A stretch of DNA of 64,000 nucleotides from Tetmemena sp. SeJ-2015 (Eukaryota > Ciliophora > Spirotrichea > Sporadotrichida > Oxytrichidae). Positions 38,977 to 52,456 of the stretch are shown piece by piece. Both the position numbers and the translations under genes were made by a program. Below the pieces are notes generated by a model that was given only the letters and a program-made list of their open reading frames with translations, searched no databases and was not told the DNA's origin. Location: contig JAJKFJ010022713.1 of assembly GCA_027382625.1 (NCBI GenBank), positions 1 to 64,000 on the forward strand. The letters run 5' to 3'. Position 1 is the stretch's first letter; the number at the start of each line of letters is the position of its first letter.

Positions 38977-39440
38977 AAACTGCTAAAAGGAATAGTATGT
39001 GTGTGGTTAGTTTAAGAAGTTAATAAATTAGTTAAGGATGGGATAATTTATAAATAGAGGCCAGTTATTCTTTTTAAAATTAATAGCAACATGCAGCAGC
39101 AGATCTATTAAACTCCAATTGCATCATGTAAAATCTGATTTTATAAAGAATGCATTCTAAATTCTATGATTATAAGATCTTAAGATTTATAATCTTTCTA
39201 ATTCTGTAAGGAAAATTGGGGATTATAAGTTTAGAGAGCAATCCTTAATAGTTTGGTTTATGAATTTAATAAATCAGTAATAAAAAATGTAAGAAAGTCA
39301 CCAGTTGCTCCACCATCAGTCCTCAGCAGCTGTCCTCCACCCCCCACCCTCATCTTAAATACTCTCTGCCGCCCAGCAAGCAGTCGCTCTTTCAATTTTC
39401 ATCCCAACCCCAATCTAATATTTTTGCATTATTAATCTTA
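38977..39440. other. AT-rich intergenic region
   Basis: About 460 bp after the LRR stop. One plus frame (39253-39435) may be the start of the following Gln-rich gene, but it has no TAR-coded Gln and no support beyond being open. Confidence 0.4.
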
Positions 39441-42400
39441 TTGAATAAATAAAATCTCCTTAGGGTCAAGTGACTGTGAATATAATATTAGAGCAGAACT
39501 CAGGATAAACGGACCGCATCCATCAGATTCATCAAGCAGCCTAACTTATTAACTCACAGCATTCTCTCGCCCTCAATCAACTAAAAGCCAATCAAGATAA
39601 CTCAAAAAATAATAAACTCAAACCATCTTCAAACCTCACCACTAATTAGGTAATGATTAATTTTATTAGGGCCTGATAAATGTCTCCAGAGCTGAAGGGG
39701 CAATATTCTTGCTATACTTAATTCTTTTACTTACAAATATTAGGTGGACATAACCTCAGCAGCGTTTAGTATCAATCTAGTAACTCAAGTGCACCAACGG
39801 CAGCCACCACTCTTAGTGGCGAGGGAACAATTACTCACTCTACCCCAAATAATAACCACTACCTTCTCCTGAATGAAGATAGTCAGAAGAGTCTTAATCC
39901 AAAGGCCATCAATTTCGCAAACCAGAATACAAAGCAGTACACTTCTATTAGAGATAAACAGGAGAGACTGCAGCTGCAGCAAAACTATGCAGGCCCACTC
40001 AAAAACGGTGACAAGTCTGCAATTACTACTCACTCGGATATTTACCTTCCCAACATCAAACCATTCATAAATTCCAATTCTACTTTCTCAAGTATTGATC
40101 TTTGCTTTTGATTGAAACCTCCTGGGTTCAGTCTTCAGCTGAAATCTCAGAACAGAGAGAGAATAGTAAAAGCAGCAATCTAGCAATCTTTGCAAGCTTA
40201 GACCAAGGAGTTTTATCAGCACACTAGCAACGTAAATAACTTCATTTAGAATCAACAGCAGATTATTCATTAACATGCTTTAGAGAATGTGTTTATTTAT
40301 TCAAGGACAAATAAGTGCTGGATAGGGTCAAACTGCGAAAACAATCAATGACTACGAGAAGGTATTTCAACACGCTCATAACTCAAGTAAGCTTAGAAAG
40401 TATTTGTGTTAACTCTTAAAGGGCAGCTGTAGGCTGGAAATTTGCTAATGAGAGAGGACAGCTACAACACTACTTCTAACTCCTCTGCTAATATTTCTCA
40501 TTTAAAAGAGCTATGATTATCAATTCATAGTCTTTTTAAATTTGAGTATAATAACCAGCTTACCAATACAGTGAGAGCGATCATCCAGGGAAGGAAAGCT
40601 CAGTCCAATAAAAATAGCTAAAAAGACTTACTTACTAACCCTGCTTCAACATATATTTATTATGCTACAAATACAGGCACTCAGCCCAGTTCAGTTCCAC
40701 GGAAATTAGGAGAGCGCTAGAGTGACCTCTTTAAGCAATCATTCCAACTTCAGCTTCAGAAATTTCTGATAGACCCCACTCAAAATCAAATGCCAGTACT
40801 GGTCACTATAGAGAACCAGGCTAACGGATATGGGATATCCTCTCCTTCTCATTAATTTTATGTTTAAGTGAGTAGTGGAGGTAACTACCTATAGTATAGG
40901 AACAGTCAGAAGCAACATCCCCACAGTTTCAATTTCAAGAAAGTCCTTCTAAATTCTAATTTCCCAATAATAAGCTAATAGTAGCAGTAGATGCTCTAGT
41001 CAAATACTGCAACGTCTGCTCAGACACTACTGCAAGCACAGATTTAAAATAACAAGATTGGCAGTAGCAGTCATCAATAGCAAGAGTAGTACACTCTACT
41101 ATCCCTTCAAACACCTAAGACTCACAAACCTCTACTTTTGCAAGATCAAATGGTTTAAGGCACTAGTGGTGGAAAATAGATTTACAAAGGTGCCTAGTCA
41201 TTTAAGAATGGATAAATGTTGGACAGCAATCAGACCAATTCAAGTTCCTTAATTACTAATAGTGGTGGTGCAAACTGCATGGTTTCATCTTAAAACTTAA
41301 ATAAGAAAATAGCATCGTTTTACTTATTAGTTTCACCTAAGTCATTCATATAGCTCTAAGATTAGAAGCAAGAAAGGGTCTTGGTCAACGAAAGAGTTGG
41401 CTAAAGAATGGTGGTAGTTGATTCCACCTCTAATTACATAAGTTTGGAAAATTAAAACGACTACAACAGTAACCCATCATCCTCAGATGCTCATGATCCC
41501 AATTCAATCCCTCACCACAGATTGAATTTCAAATATTCTTTTCATTTATGATTCCACTCATAGGCTCTCAGGGAACAAAGGAACAGCTTTGTAGATTCGC
41601 AAAATCTATAGAACTCAGAGTTTGAGAGGAGCAAGCTTATTCATTCCACTTCTCCAGATCTGCTTTGCCACGAGGGTAATCTTGCTAATCAAGATGAAAT
41701 CACGGCTGCTTAATAAGCTTAGCTGAATCAAGTTAAAATATTGCATTTGAATTAATTAAGTGCTAGATTACGATTTGCAATATGCCTCTCAGAAGTTTAC
41801 AATTTTCATTTCTATTATAAGTCTGCTTTAAAAGAAGATTGGTTTTAAATTTATATTGCAGGGAGAATGAAGAAGAGAACCAATTTAGTCCCACTGTAAG
41901 ATAAGTTGATAGTCTTAGACGTCAGCTAAAGTTAGATCCTTTCTACGCCTGCTTAAAGCATGGCCACTTATAATCAAATCAAAAACAAGAAGCAAAAAAC
42001 TCTAGCCAATACTCAGAGCAACACCAAATCTAATTGTGTTAATCACAATTTTAAGACAAATCTTTGAAGGCAGCGAAACATTCTCAGAGCAACCACATTA
42101 ATTTGCTTGAGTATGATGATATCATCAAGCAGCAGCTGTTAATGAACTCTCCCCAAACTTTAAAATAATATTATATTACTTAAACTTATGCGTTAATCTA
42201 CAACGACGATGCAGATTATATAAGTAGTTTTTTTAAAAGAGTCAGCCACCTCTCTCTAGGCCCTAGTGGACGAGGCCTATATGCAGAGACAACAGTAACA
42301 ATATGCTTTCTAACTTCAGCAACTTTTACGAGCTGGAGTGCTTCCTCCCAGCACAGCATCGTTTGCAACCACCTCCTCAAACAGTGGAGGCACGACTTCC

Positions 42401-42560
42401 CCTGCTAATCTCATGCCTCAAAGATAAAATCATCCATATATTTCGTTGAAGATAGTAAGGCTATTAGGATCGCTAACTCACTTAAACGGAAAGAAGACTA
42501 AGGATACAACGCAGCATAAATAGCTCATCAAAGAATGGAGATGATCAGGAATTAATCCAT
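39441..42560 (+). CDS. Gln/Asn/Ser-rich low-complexity protein
   Basis: No family recognised. Readable plus-strand stretches with dense TAR-coded Gln: 'QIHQAAQLINSQHSLALNQ' (about 39,510), 'NNHYLLLNEDSQKSLNPKA' (about 39,850), 'QERLQLQQNYAGPLKNGD' (about 39,960), 'KAAIQQSLQAQTKEFYQ' (about 40,170) and 'HQQQEQYTLLSLQTPKTHKP' (about 41,080). Internal TGAs and frame changes suggest introns and IESs at intervals of a few hundred bases. Start and stop are not fixed. Confidence 0.4.
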
Positions 42561-42699
42561 TTAATTATAGTATAGTACTTTTAAAACCATTCTTCTGTGC
42601 CAGAGCTTGAAAATAGAAAACAATTCAAACCCAAATCAAGGAGTTTAATTGAATCCTAATAAAAATAAAAAGCAGATGATGAATATCAAAATTTTAAAC

Positions 42700-44420
42700 G
42701 AGTTCATTTTATGATTAAAGGCGCCAGCATCATAAAATCCTAGTTCAACAATCAAAAGAGTCTAAAGCTTGCTAGAGAGTCGGAATCCAAGAGCAAAGGA
42801 AAAGAAAGTTAACTTAGCTTTATATAAGGATCTGGAGAAGGGTTCACAAGAAAATCTAGCCATCAGTTTACACATATTGATCCAGTTACTGACAAAGAGC
42901 ACTGTGCTGTGTCTTAGCGAATATATTTCAAAAGGAAGTTCGAGAGATCAAATTTACCCCTGCTTATCATAAGGTATGAGGGAATAATTGGAGTTTTTCA
43001 TAAGGACGAAATAGGAATCGACTCTTAGTCTCTTCTAGTGAGGCAGAATTTTCAGAAATTTCTAAAAATGCTTGCTGAGTACTTTCAAATAAACTCTAAG
43101 TCTTCTTATTCATTGATTTAAATAATTTATTTTGAGTTTAGTAATTCTGACTGAAAAGCACCTAAAGCCAAAATATCAAGCGATTAAGTAACATCTTAGA
43201 ACGGTAATAAAGTCAAAGCGCTCTCATTTAGATGGGATCTACAAATAGAGCACATCAGAGTAAACCTATGAGCAAATACTTTTGGACTTTGAAGTCGCTA
43301 AGGAAAGAGATAACGTGTACATCTTGGAGCCAACTCAAACTACTGACATGAAAAAGCATGTGAAGTTGACTCAGCACATTTTGGACTTGCAAATGTAGAG
43401 TGAGACAGATATCATTAGGATTCTCCTGCCCCATATAATAACGATATACGCATTCTTATTGTCCCCATATTCTTTGGTTTAGTGAGTTCAAGACCTACAA
43501 CGTCTGCTTGAAAACTATTGGATAGTACATCCTAGATCTATTCGATCTGAAGTCTAGCAAAGTCGATAGTCATGGGCAATTCAAGAACAACAATTAAGAT
43601 GCAAGTCACTCTCCAACTCTGACTGCTGAAAAGCAGATATCATATCTGAAGGAGACTGCAGATTTGAAGGCTATGAGAATCAAGAGATAAGAAAGCTTGC
43701 CCAGACCTCAAAGCCAGATGCAAATAGTAGTTCCAAAAGTCATTAATGATAACCCTCAATTCATAAAGTAATGAAAAAAGTTATTTTAATTACAGTAGTA
43801 AGCTTAGTAAAAAAAACATTTTTAGCTCTAAAAAATTAAATTAAGCAGATACTGTGAAGGAAATTGATCAAAGAGAAAGTCTAGAAAGAGAGGCTAAAAC
43901 TGAAAGAAATCGATCAGTCAGTCCTTCCTCCAATAGTGACAATGTGCTAGTTTAAAATTTGGATTAATCAACTAAGGGTGTTTCTTTAAATTAGACAGTT
44001 TTTCCTTAATCAATAATCGGAAACTACAATCAAGACCTTGCCACTTACAGCAAGCTCTTTATGCAAAACTAGTACATCCTCAATCAGATCAATAATTACA
44101 GGCTCTCTTGGAATGCTACAAGCAACCAAGGAGTCAAAGTTGAAGCACTTATTATGCATGTCAGTATTTATTAGCAGATAGAGGAGAGGAGACAAGTAGA
44201 CTCCCTGAATAACTAGCTGACTATGATGCTTTCAAGTAGGCTCGACGGGATCTAATCAGAGACGAGAAGTAAATCCTTTACATTAATTATTTCGAGAATC
44301 CTGACTTTGCTTCGATTCCTCTTAAAGAGAAGCTGGAGGTTTTCGCCTCAGTCTAGCTTGGCAAAGAGGAATGCGATTTGTTCAGGGATATATGCAAGAA
44401 GAAGCTTAAGATATTTTGAT
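42700..44420 (+). CDS. Unknown helical protein
   Basis: More ordered composition than its neighbours: 'LALYKDLEKGSQENLAISLH' (about 42,815), 'LLDFEVAKERDNVYILEPTQ' (about 43,275), 'HILDLQMQSETDIIRILL' (about 43,375), 'QQIEERRQVDSLNNQLTMM' (about 44,170) and the end 'FASVQLGKEECDLFRD' before TGA near 44,418-44,420. No domain is recognised. It may be the C-terminal part of the preceding Gln-rich gene. Confidence 0.4.
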
Positions 44421-44699
44421 CAACAACTCATTTGGATTTATTTGTCTTTATTACTTCACATTTTAAAACCTCTTTAAGTTGGCATTTTTATATTAAAATA
44501 GCAGCAAACTTCGAAAAGTAGAAAGAATTGGAAAGATAAAAGTTGATTGTTGGGAGGGCAACAGCAGAGTAATTATAAATTATTGAAATTAATTATCTAT
44601 GAAGCAGATCACCTTCTCACATACTTTAAAAAAGGAATTAGCCTTCGCCTCGTAATATTCTCAAATGCAATATGCATTTACAAATATCACCTAATTTCA

Positions 44700-45474
44700 A
44701 TCAAGATGATTTGAGGGATAATAAATTTCGCAGAATCTCGAGCCACATATCTTTAAAATTTGCTGTAAAGACTCAATGATTGAATAAAATGAGGAGGGCG
44801 AGGCTTTGGCGGGAAGAGAGCAGAAGGCCTAACGAGCGATACAAAAAATTACCCTTAAGAGATCTCAACAAAATCCGCGCTCGCAGGCTTAACTTCCCTA
44901 AATCACAACTAACTACGATCAATAGTAGTCATCCACCAAAGCTTCCTCCAATAACCAAATCTAAAACAAAAGAAGCGAAAACGCACGGGGCATATCTTAG
45001 ACTCCAAAGGCGCAACACATGCCTAACTTTGAAGATGGGGACTTCTCCACAGATAACAGGTTGAGGCCTAACATTTATACACAAAAAAATTAAGTATAAT
45101 TGTAGCTATAATTTCTTAAGCTGATATCGCAATCGATGCAATTGAAAATAAGGAATTATAAAGCACTGTCACAAAAGATAAAATATTATTTTAGAGAGCC
45201 AAAATGGTGCAAGAGGAGAGCCCAGTTAACTCGATGGCTTAAGTCTAAAGCCAATTCAAATCAAGAACACCAAACTATTGAAAAATTTTGCAATCTTATT
45301 TTTAATTTCCCGGAGGATTTTTTCGGGAGCAAAAAAGACTCCAGCTCAACTAAGTCGAGAGTGTTATAGAAACACTAAATTTAGAACTAATAGGAAATTG
45401 CATCTATTTTTCCTCCAGCTGGAGCAGTCATTTCCTATAAATTTTATATAGTAGTGGTCGTATTGTTTTGATGT
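44700..45474 (+). CDS. Unknown Gln-rich basic protein
   Basis: An open frame with TAR-coded Gln runs through 'EGEALAGREQKAQRAIQK' (about 44,800) and 'FEDGDFSTDNRLRPNIY' (about 45,035) to 'CNLIFNFPEDFFGSKKDSSS' (about 45,290), stopping at TGA near 45,471. The start is not settled (an ATG at 44,780 lies in another frame). Function unknown. Confidence 0.4.
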
Positions 45475-45511
45475 CCTAATTAAAGGGAAACCAATAAATT
45501 TAAAATAATGG

Positions 45512-45805
45512 TGAAGCCCTCAAAAGAGTGCACATTTTTATTGCAAATTCTTTATGACTAAGTGCGCTCTGAAGGATCAATCTTACGCAATTTTGCAAAT
45601 CAGTAAAGAGAAACTCAAATTCGAGTGGAACAACTAGTCTCCTCTAATCATCAAGCATCCCTAGATACTTTATACTTTTTATGCTTAAGATGAATTTCCA
45701 CTTGAGAGCAGTCTCGACAAACTTCTCTTTACTTAAGGAAACATCAATATAGCAAGCAATTTGTCATTTTAAGTAATTTTAGATGATTTAATGCTCTAAA
45801 CATGA
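45512..45805 (+). CDS. Small unknown protein
   Basis: ATG at 45512 gives 'MVKPSKECTFLLQIL', and after a one-base step 'LKDQSYAILQISKEKLKFEW' and 'YAQDEFPLESSLDKLLFT', then a TGA near 45,800. About 95-100 residues. The sequence looks like a compact globular protein with beta strands, but I do not recognise the family. Confidence 0.4.
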
Positions 45806-45949
45806 AAATAACTTATAATGTTTATATTAAATAAAATCCTTATCTTAAAATATTAAGGGGGAAACATAAAACTTAACTTATAAAAAGCGACTTTCTATTT
45901 TGTTGCTATCAATTTTTAGATAACTTTTGGTAATACATCCTCTTCCTAA

Positions 45950-48900
45950 AATGATGAGAGCTCAAACTAATATTAATCATTGCAACATCAAGGCCAGTAT
46001 AATACTCTTTTATTTTGTAATACACTTTGCAAAAATGATTATAAAATTCTATCAAACCCAATTAACATAAATGGTGTAACTTTAAATGGAAGCACTCACT
46101 CCAAAGAAACTACTGATCAGGAACTTGCAGGAGCGCGGGAGCTCAAACTTCACCCACTGCCCTCCCAATCGAGCGTGATATTGGCAGAGAGAAACTCTTT
46201 CAAAGCTCCTGCTGTTAAGCTGGAGCAAATGGTGAAAAGCGGATCTCACGCAAGGAGCAGAGGCAACATATAGAGTGTTTTCGATAGTGACCTTCCTAAC
46301 TATCCCACATCAACACTAAACAAATATAGCCCACGCTCTTTTTATTACTAAAGAGTAGAAAGAACACTGTTTAAAATTCACCTAATCAAAGCGGAAAATT
46401 CAACTCGCATGATATGATGGGAGAACTCATGCTCGCAAAATTCAAAACTGAATCTTCTCCTCACAAAGAAACTTTAATCTTATGTAAAGAGAGCGTGATA
46501 GTTCAGCATGCAGATCCTCAACAGCAGCAGTACACATCTAGCTTTGGTAAAAACAGTCTCTTACTCCAAAATTAATTTGTGATACCTCACAACCAACCTT
46601 TCTTTGATTTACTAAATTCAATTTATTCTTTCTTTAAAAGAAGAATGGGTTCTGTTTTGGAATAAGAATCCAACCTCCAACAAGAAGTAAATCTATCACT
46701 CAAAGCATCGAATAAAGATATCACCTCCTAAAACTCTAACAAAATATTGATCACCCTTATTTATTACTCTTAGAAGGGAAAGAAAAGTGGAAGTGGCTGT
46801 GGAGTGCGTCGAAGCAAGAGCTTCCAGACTATAACAACTTGCCCATAAATGGAAGACTTCAAGTGTGGCAAATTAAACTCGGGTATTAAATAACTGCAGC
46901 AGAGCCCAGAGCAAAGATATGCCTCTCAGGGAGTTAAAACTAAACTCACTACTTAGCAATAGCAAAATAACATGGGAACTTTTGATCGTGCTCAGGACTA
47001 CTTCCAGTCTTTCATATCCCAAGCTGATGTAAGATCCGAGCAGAGGGTCTACTCAGAGAGCTACTTGTAAATTTAATATTAAGCAAGCCCTTTGAGAAAA
47101 AGATAGAGGAAGTAGTGCAGAAGAGGACGAGAGGGGCTCTGCTTAATTAATACGAGTTGCAGAGGCAGCAGAGAAACAGATCCTAATAGGACTAAGTTAG
47201 ATCCAATTACAAGCTCTCACCAGCCCTAGAAGTTGATATTTATTTAAATGTAGCTAAATTTAAATTTGATCAAGACCTCGACTTCAGCAAGATTCTATAG
47301 AAGATCCATAAAAAACCCAAACTCTGCATGCCTGTTCTATAACCCATCAATAGAGAAAGTATTCTCTCTCAAGATTAGGCTAGCTAGGCAAAGGAGATAC
47401 TTTATTTTTAATTATAAAGGAAAAGATATGTGAATCAGCTAATAAATAGATCATTATAAAACACAAAAGATCCTCTAAGACTCCTCATTCAGATGTTCTG
47501 CGATTTTAAATTTTAAATGCTATTGTATACTGAGTGAGTAATGTTAATTTTTTGTTGTTTATTTTTCTCGATAAGATATGGATGTATTCGAGGAATCTCC
47601 TTTTGCTAACAATAAAAATCAGCACCGTAGACACGCACAGATCAGCACGCCTTTCGTTAATTAGAAACACGAAGAACTGATGCTTTAAGAACAGCATATT
47701 ATGGTGGACAACTATAGAACTAACAAAGACCACGCAAAGCTGGAATTTGCTATGTTCGAGTCTCAAAATGTAATTAAAATTTTAATCTTACTAAGTAAAT
47801 ATTAAATGAGGAGATGATTGATTAGCCCATTATCATTCCTCGAGAATAACTACAACTACCAGTGCAATCCTCTTAGTCCTCTCTCCAGTCTTCCTTCAAT
47901 TCTTTATTCAATTTACTTGATTGAGATGATGGATTAATTAGAGTGTAATTCTCAAAATCTGAAGTTAAAGCTAAGGAGAGATTCTAAATTGAGCGTGGCT
48001 AAGGATTCAGCAGGAAGTGCTCTCTCTTTCAGAGCCTTAAACTAAGTGATGCCCTCTGATGCGATAAACAAGCAATCAGATGATCTCACTAAACAAAATA
48101 AACAAGATATATTTAGTTACAAAAATATTTATAAAAAACTTTGTTTGAACAACATGATCATAAGGTATTTAGAATTAATTCCTTCTTTAATCCCATTTTG
48201 TCATTTTCATTAATTTGTTTCACTAATTTAAACAAATGAGCTTGAATGACTAGCTAAAGAGCATCACACAAGGACAGTAAAAAACCCTAAGCTCCAGACT
48301 TTAAGAAACCAAGAGTATTCATAAAATATTAATGCTTTATACGTTTTTAGCAGAAATCCTAAGTCCAATCTATTCAATTAAAAGGTCCAATCCAAGGGAC
48401 TCCCCATCAACTCATCAGATCAATTAATCACCAATCAAAACTAAAACACTCTAAATAATTCTTCAAAGAATTTTTTAATATGAAATCGTCGATAAAGTCG
48501 TCTTTAATTAAAATTTGCCATTTACAGAATCCTTTAGTTTTGTTTATTCATAAAATTATAGCTAAAAATAAATTAATTTTGGATTATTTTCTTATTTTTA
48601 TTCTAAAACACTTAAAATAGTCACCAAACTCTTGGCCCTTCTGTGACAAACTCTCGCCTTTCGTTTTTAAAGAAGTTTGAGAACACCCAGCAGTCTCAGA
48701 CTTTCAAAAAGCAACTAGATACTCTTCAAATATTGGCTATTTTTTATTAAGATGCACTTAACGAAGCCTAGGAGTCAGTCTTAGAGTCCTCAATCCACCA
48801 GTGATAAAAATCCCTTTGAGAAGAATATTACAGTACACATTTTTAATTCGTTGAGTTAGCCTCTGACAAGCAACAGTACACAAACAGCTTAGAGAAGAAG

Positions 48901-49620
48901 GATCAGCCAGTCATCCCCTCAGGCAGAAAGACTAAGAGAAAGATCCTCCTAATGACTAACATCCAGAAAAAACTCACCACTTCAAGCAGCCTCATCGCTC
49001 AGACCCCCATTGAAACCCTCAACCAGAGATTTTCAGCGGCTAAGTTTAAATTAGCATTGCATTCTATATTTATATTAGTGAACAACTGCTCTACAAACTC
49101 ACAACAACTGCTTTAAAAGCAACTGACTGGATCATCTACAGCCGGTGGGCAGAATCTAAGTTCAACTACTGCTTCTGGCTTAGAGCTGAAGCAGTACCAC
49201 TCCTCCCCCACCAACATCACCCTCACTCCAAAGAGCATGAGCGACCATCTCTGCCTCTCCTAGGGAGTGGATCATATGGGGGTTACTAACAGCACTGAGT
49301 TCGCACAGAGAGTTGTAAATTTTCACAGCAATCTTAGTAGTATCTAGGCCTCCGCTAGACCTACAGTTCTCACATTTTTAATCTTATTTGACCAAGCTTG
49401 AAGCAAATCCATGACTCAATTATTCCAGAGGCAGTGGAGTTTCAGCTTGAAAACTATCCATCATCATCTTTATTCATTATAATTAATCTTCTTCTTTATT
49501 TATAAACTAAGAGGAGCAGATGGTATTTGAGGAGGCACTAGATAAAAATATTGCAGACAGCGGAAGTGGCGACATGCACCAAATATTTGGACTCACTTTC
49601 GGAAAAAGCCTCATGAAATG
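45950..49620 (+). CDS. Gln/Ser/Asn-rich low-complexity protein(s)
   Basis: Plus-strand coding character throughout. Pieces include 'NGVTLNGSTHSKETTDQELA' (about 46,070), 'SGSGCGVRRSKSFQTITTCP' (about 46,785), 'GTFDRAQDYFQSFISQADV' (about 46,980) and the end 'SGSGDMHQIFGLTFGKSL', stopping at TGA about 49,618-49,620. Many TAR codons fall where Gln-rich context demands Gln. The frame is broken often, as expected for a gene with introns and IESs. No domain recognised; gene number uncertain. Confidence 0.4.
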
Positions 49621-50180
49621 AAACTCAAACTAAAAGGCTTGAATACTCAAATAAAAAACTCTAAAAATAAGATATTAAATTTAACAGCAAGTCATTAAGA
49701 TGGAACTATCTATAGCGACTCTGATTTGATGAGAGAATTAATTTTTACTTACTTTTTATTTGCCAATGAAGCTAACTGTTATAAACCAAGTGAGGGGGCA
49801 TTTATGGGACCGACGACATTTTGTTAAAAGACATCATTTAAATATCAGCAATAAATAACCTCATTATAAACTTGAAGCCTATTAATCCGCAAGCTTGTGG
49901 ACAAAGCAAACCCTCACAGAAGAAAACCTTAAATCTTTTGATTTCTATCGGGGATCTGTCATTTAAAAAAGCATCAATTAAAATGCATATGTGCATTGTA
50001 ATCATATTCAAATAATTTATTAAGCAAGTGTTTTATATCTTTTTATATTTATTAACTAGACACTTTATAAATCTCAATAAATTTCAAGTACCTTCTAAAA
50101 AAGAGAGAAGTTAGAATAAGAATATTTATATAGTTATTAATAAAGTAATGGAATAAAGATAAACTCACAATAGCGCTGAG
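49621..50180. other. AT-rich intergenic region before CDK10
   Basis: About 560 bp, AT-rich, with no supportable gene or repeat. Confidence 0.45.
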
Positions 50181-50189
50181 ATGTAATGA

Positions 50190-51388
50190 TATCTTTCTAT
50201 TCAAAAGTTACTCCGATAAATTTCAAGTTTAGGGCAGGGACAGTCAGAGAATCACTCCAGCGAAGAGAGAGCAGACAAGGAGTTGCGAAGGAAGAAGCTT
50301 TTGGGGAATTCAAGATGTGTCTCAGACTTTGAAAAGATTCAAGAGATTGGTGAGGGTACCTATGGCACGGTATTCAAAGCCAGAGATAAAGACACGGGAG
50401 AGATTTAGCTCTTAAAGAAAGTGAGAATGCATAATGAGAACGATGGTTCCCAATAACTTCTCTGAGAGAAATCAACTTGCTAACAGGACTTCAGCATCCT
50501 AATATAGTCAACTTGAAAGAAGTAGTAGTTGGCTATAAGAAAGATTCTATATTCTTGGCTTTTGAATACTGTGAAGCCGATATTGCAAATTTAGTAGACC
50601 ATATCTTGAGAAAGAAACTTTATCTAAACTTGGCAGAAATAAAATGCCTGATGCTTCAACTTATTTAAGCAGTGCTGTATCTACACGACTTGGACATAAT
50701 TCACAGGGATCTTAAATTCTCAAACCTCTTAATAAACAGCAGAGGCTAATTGAAGCTAGCTGATTTTGGATTGGCGAGAAAGATAGGATACCCTTTACAG
50801 TAATACACTGGCAAGGTTGTGACTCTATGGTACAGAGCACCAGAGATACTCTTGAAGCAAAAGTATTACTCAAAGCCAATTGATGCATGGGCTGTGGGGT
50901 GTATCATGGCTGAATTCCTCAACTATGGTCAGCCTCTTATAACTGTAAGTGTAATCATAGCTAAACTTTTTAGGGAAATAACGAGATGGACTAATTCAAG
51001 AAGATCTGTGAGATGATTGGCAAGCCAAATAAAAGGTCCTGGCCTGATTTCCAAAACGTAGAAAATTAATTATCTTATATACAAGCATCTCTTATAAAAT
51101 AGCAAGCATCTGCTAACTTTGGTTGAAGACTGTGATCATAATATGCTTTCTTCTAAGTTTAAGAACATGAGTGACAACTGCCTAGATTTATTGGAAGGTC
51201 TTCTGGAGTGGGACCCTGCTCAGAGGCTTACTGTAAGACAGGTAGTTGATATCTAATTGATTATATAGTTGAGTGAGGCACTAATCCATCCCTTCTTCTG
51301 TGAATCACCCTACCCCTGTAAAAGTGAGGACATCCGCTGCCTATCTCACTTAAGAGAACTCTCTCAAACCCCAAGCAAGTAGAAATGA
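50190..51388 (+). CDS. CDK10-like cyclin-dependent kinase
   Basis: Nuclear CMGC Ser/Thr kinase. '[20 protein letters not shown]' (about 50,310) matches the CDK10 N-terminus and glycine loop; '[11 protein letters not shown]' is the C-helix (here PITSLRE, as in CDK10/11). '[15 protein letters not shown]', catalytic '[13 protein letters not shown]' (about 50,700), '[14 protein letters not shown]', '[13 protein letters not shown]', '[14 protein letters not shown]' and the end '[16 protein letters not shown]' follow. GT-AG introns of 29 nt (near 50,945), 29 nt (near 51,057) and 37 nt (near 51,234) restore the frame. A missing T at 50,447-50,448 shifts 'DGFPITS', probably a sequence error. The start is unclear: the frame is open from just after TGA 50,189 without an ATG. 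Stop is TGA 51386-51388. Confidence 0.87.
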
Positions 51389-51558
51389 AAAACCAAGAAA
51401 CAATGATACATCAAAACTGCTTAATTAATTTCCAATCACAACTCTACTTAAAATTTTGCTAATGCAGGAATTTATTTTGCTTTAAAATAATTTTTGAGAG
51501 ATATTATAATTTGAAGCGCTTTGAAAGTTGTGAGCAGCGACAAAATATTATAAATAAA

Positions 51559-52440
51559 ATGAATAAGTATGACATTTTAGGCATAGTGGGAGAAGGCGCT
51601 TATGGAGTGGTCTACAAAGCAAGGAACAAGGAAACCGATGAATTAGGTAAGTCCTGTTGAGTTTAAAGCCTTCAATCCCTTGTTTTTGAATGAATTTCCT
51701 CTTATGAGGTTTGGACATTGCTGATAACTGAATTTTATTTAGTGGCGATAAAGAAATTCAAAGAGTCCTCTGACGAAGATCAGATAGTGAAGAAGACTAC
51801 TTTGCGGGAAGTTAAAATGCTCAGGCTGCTGAAGGATAAGTCAGTAGTTAAACTCATCGAGGCATTTAAAAAGTAAGCAATCATAAATCACTAAATCTAA
51901 GTGTTTGAACTAATGTTTAACTTTTTTAAATAGAAAGGACAGACTATACTTGGTATTTGAATATATGGATAAAAATCTTCTGGAAGTTCTACAAGAGAAC
52001 GGAGATTCGGGACTGCCTGTAAGAAGAAAAACTTTAAATTCTATTACTGATTCTATCTATGATTTATTTATGAATTCCTTTAGCCAGAATAAGTGAGGCA
52101 GTACATATACCAAATGCTGAAAGCCATAAACTACTGTCACTCTTAAAACATCATGCATAGGGATATCAAACCTGAAAATTTGCTGATATCTTAAGAGACA
52201 TAAGATCTTAAAGTTTGTGACTTCGGCTTCGCAAGGTTTTGCAATAACCCAGGGAATTAAAGCGCAGTATTTACTAAATTAGTTTTTATTTTAGTTGGAT
52301 CAGTGACTGGAAAACTGAAAGACTAAGGACCCAGTCAGCTAACTGATTATGTAGCCACTCGATGGTATCGATTGCAATTATTTATTCAATTATAAATTTT
52401 TTATGATCTCCAGAGCTGCTTCTGATGTCTGACACTTTGC
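51559..52440 (+). CDS. CDKL-family kinase, first part (plus-strand MDS of a scrambled gene)
   Basis: N-terminal half of a CDKL-type (CDKL5-like) kinase, a family linked to cilia length control. ATG 51559 '[20 protein letters not shown]', '[17 protein letters not shown]', '[18 protein letters not shown]', '[16 protein letters not shown]', '[15 protein letters not shown]', '[10 protein letters not shown]', '[18 protein letters not shown]'. GT-AG introns lie near 51,646, 51,873 and 52,020. The kinase stops abruptly in subdomain VIII at GACACTTTGC (52431-52440). The following plus-strand sequence is AT-rich and not kinase. The missing half is on the opposite strand, 52457-55958, beginning with the same 10 bases. 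Confidence 0.92.
52373..52407 (+). other. IES in CDKL gene, pointer GAT
   Basis: GAT at 52370-52372 and 52405-52407 flank a 35-bp AT-rich insert inside the invariant 'RWYRSPELLL'. Removal gives cGATct = Arg-Ser. The only GT-AG reading would delete 'YRSP' and create a stop. Confidence 0.88.
52431..52440 (+). other. Scrambling pointer GACACTTTGC, first copy
   Basis: Ten bases shared with the reverse complement of 55949-55958; flanking bases differ on both sides. Encodes 'SDTL' at the joint. Confidence 0.88.
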
Positions 52441-52456
52441 AAATAATAATTTTATA

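Noticed and set aside
52361..52420. GT-AG intron at 'RWYR' of the CDKL gene
   Set aside because: Using GT of 'ggtatc' and AG of 'tccag' would delete the invariant YRSP residues and create a TGA; the GAT-flanked excision keeps the consensus.
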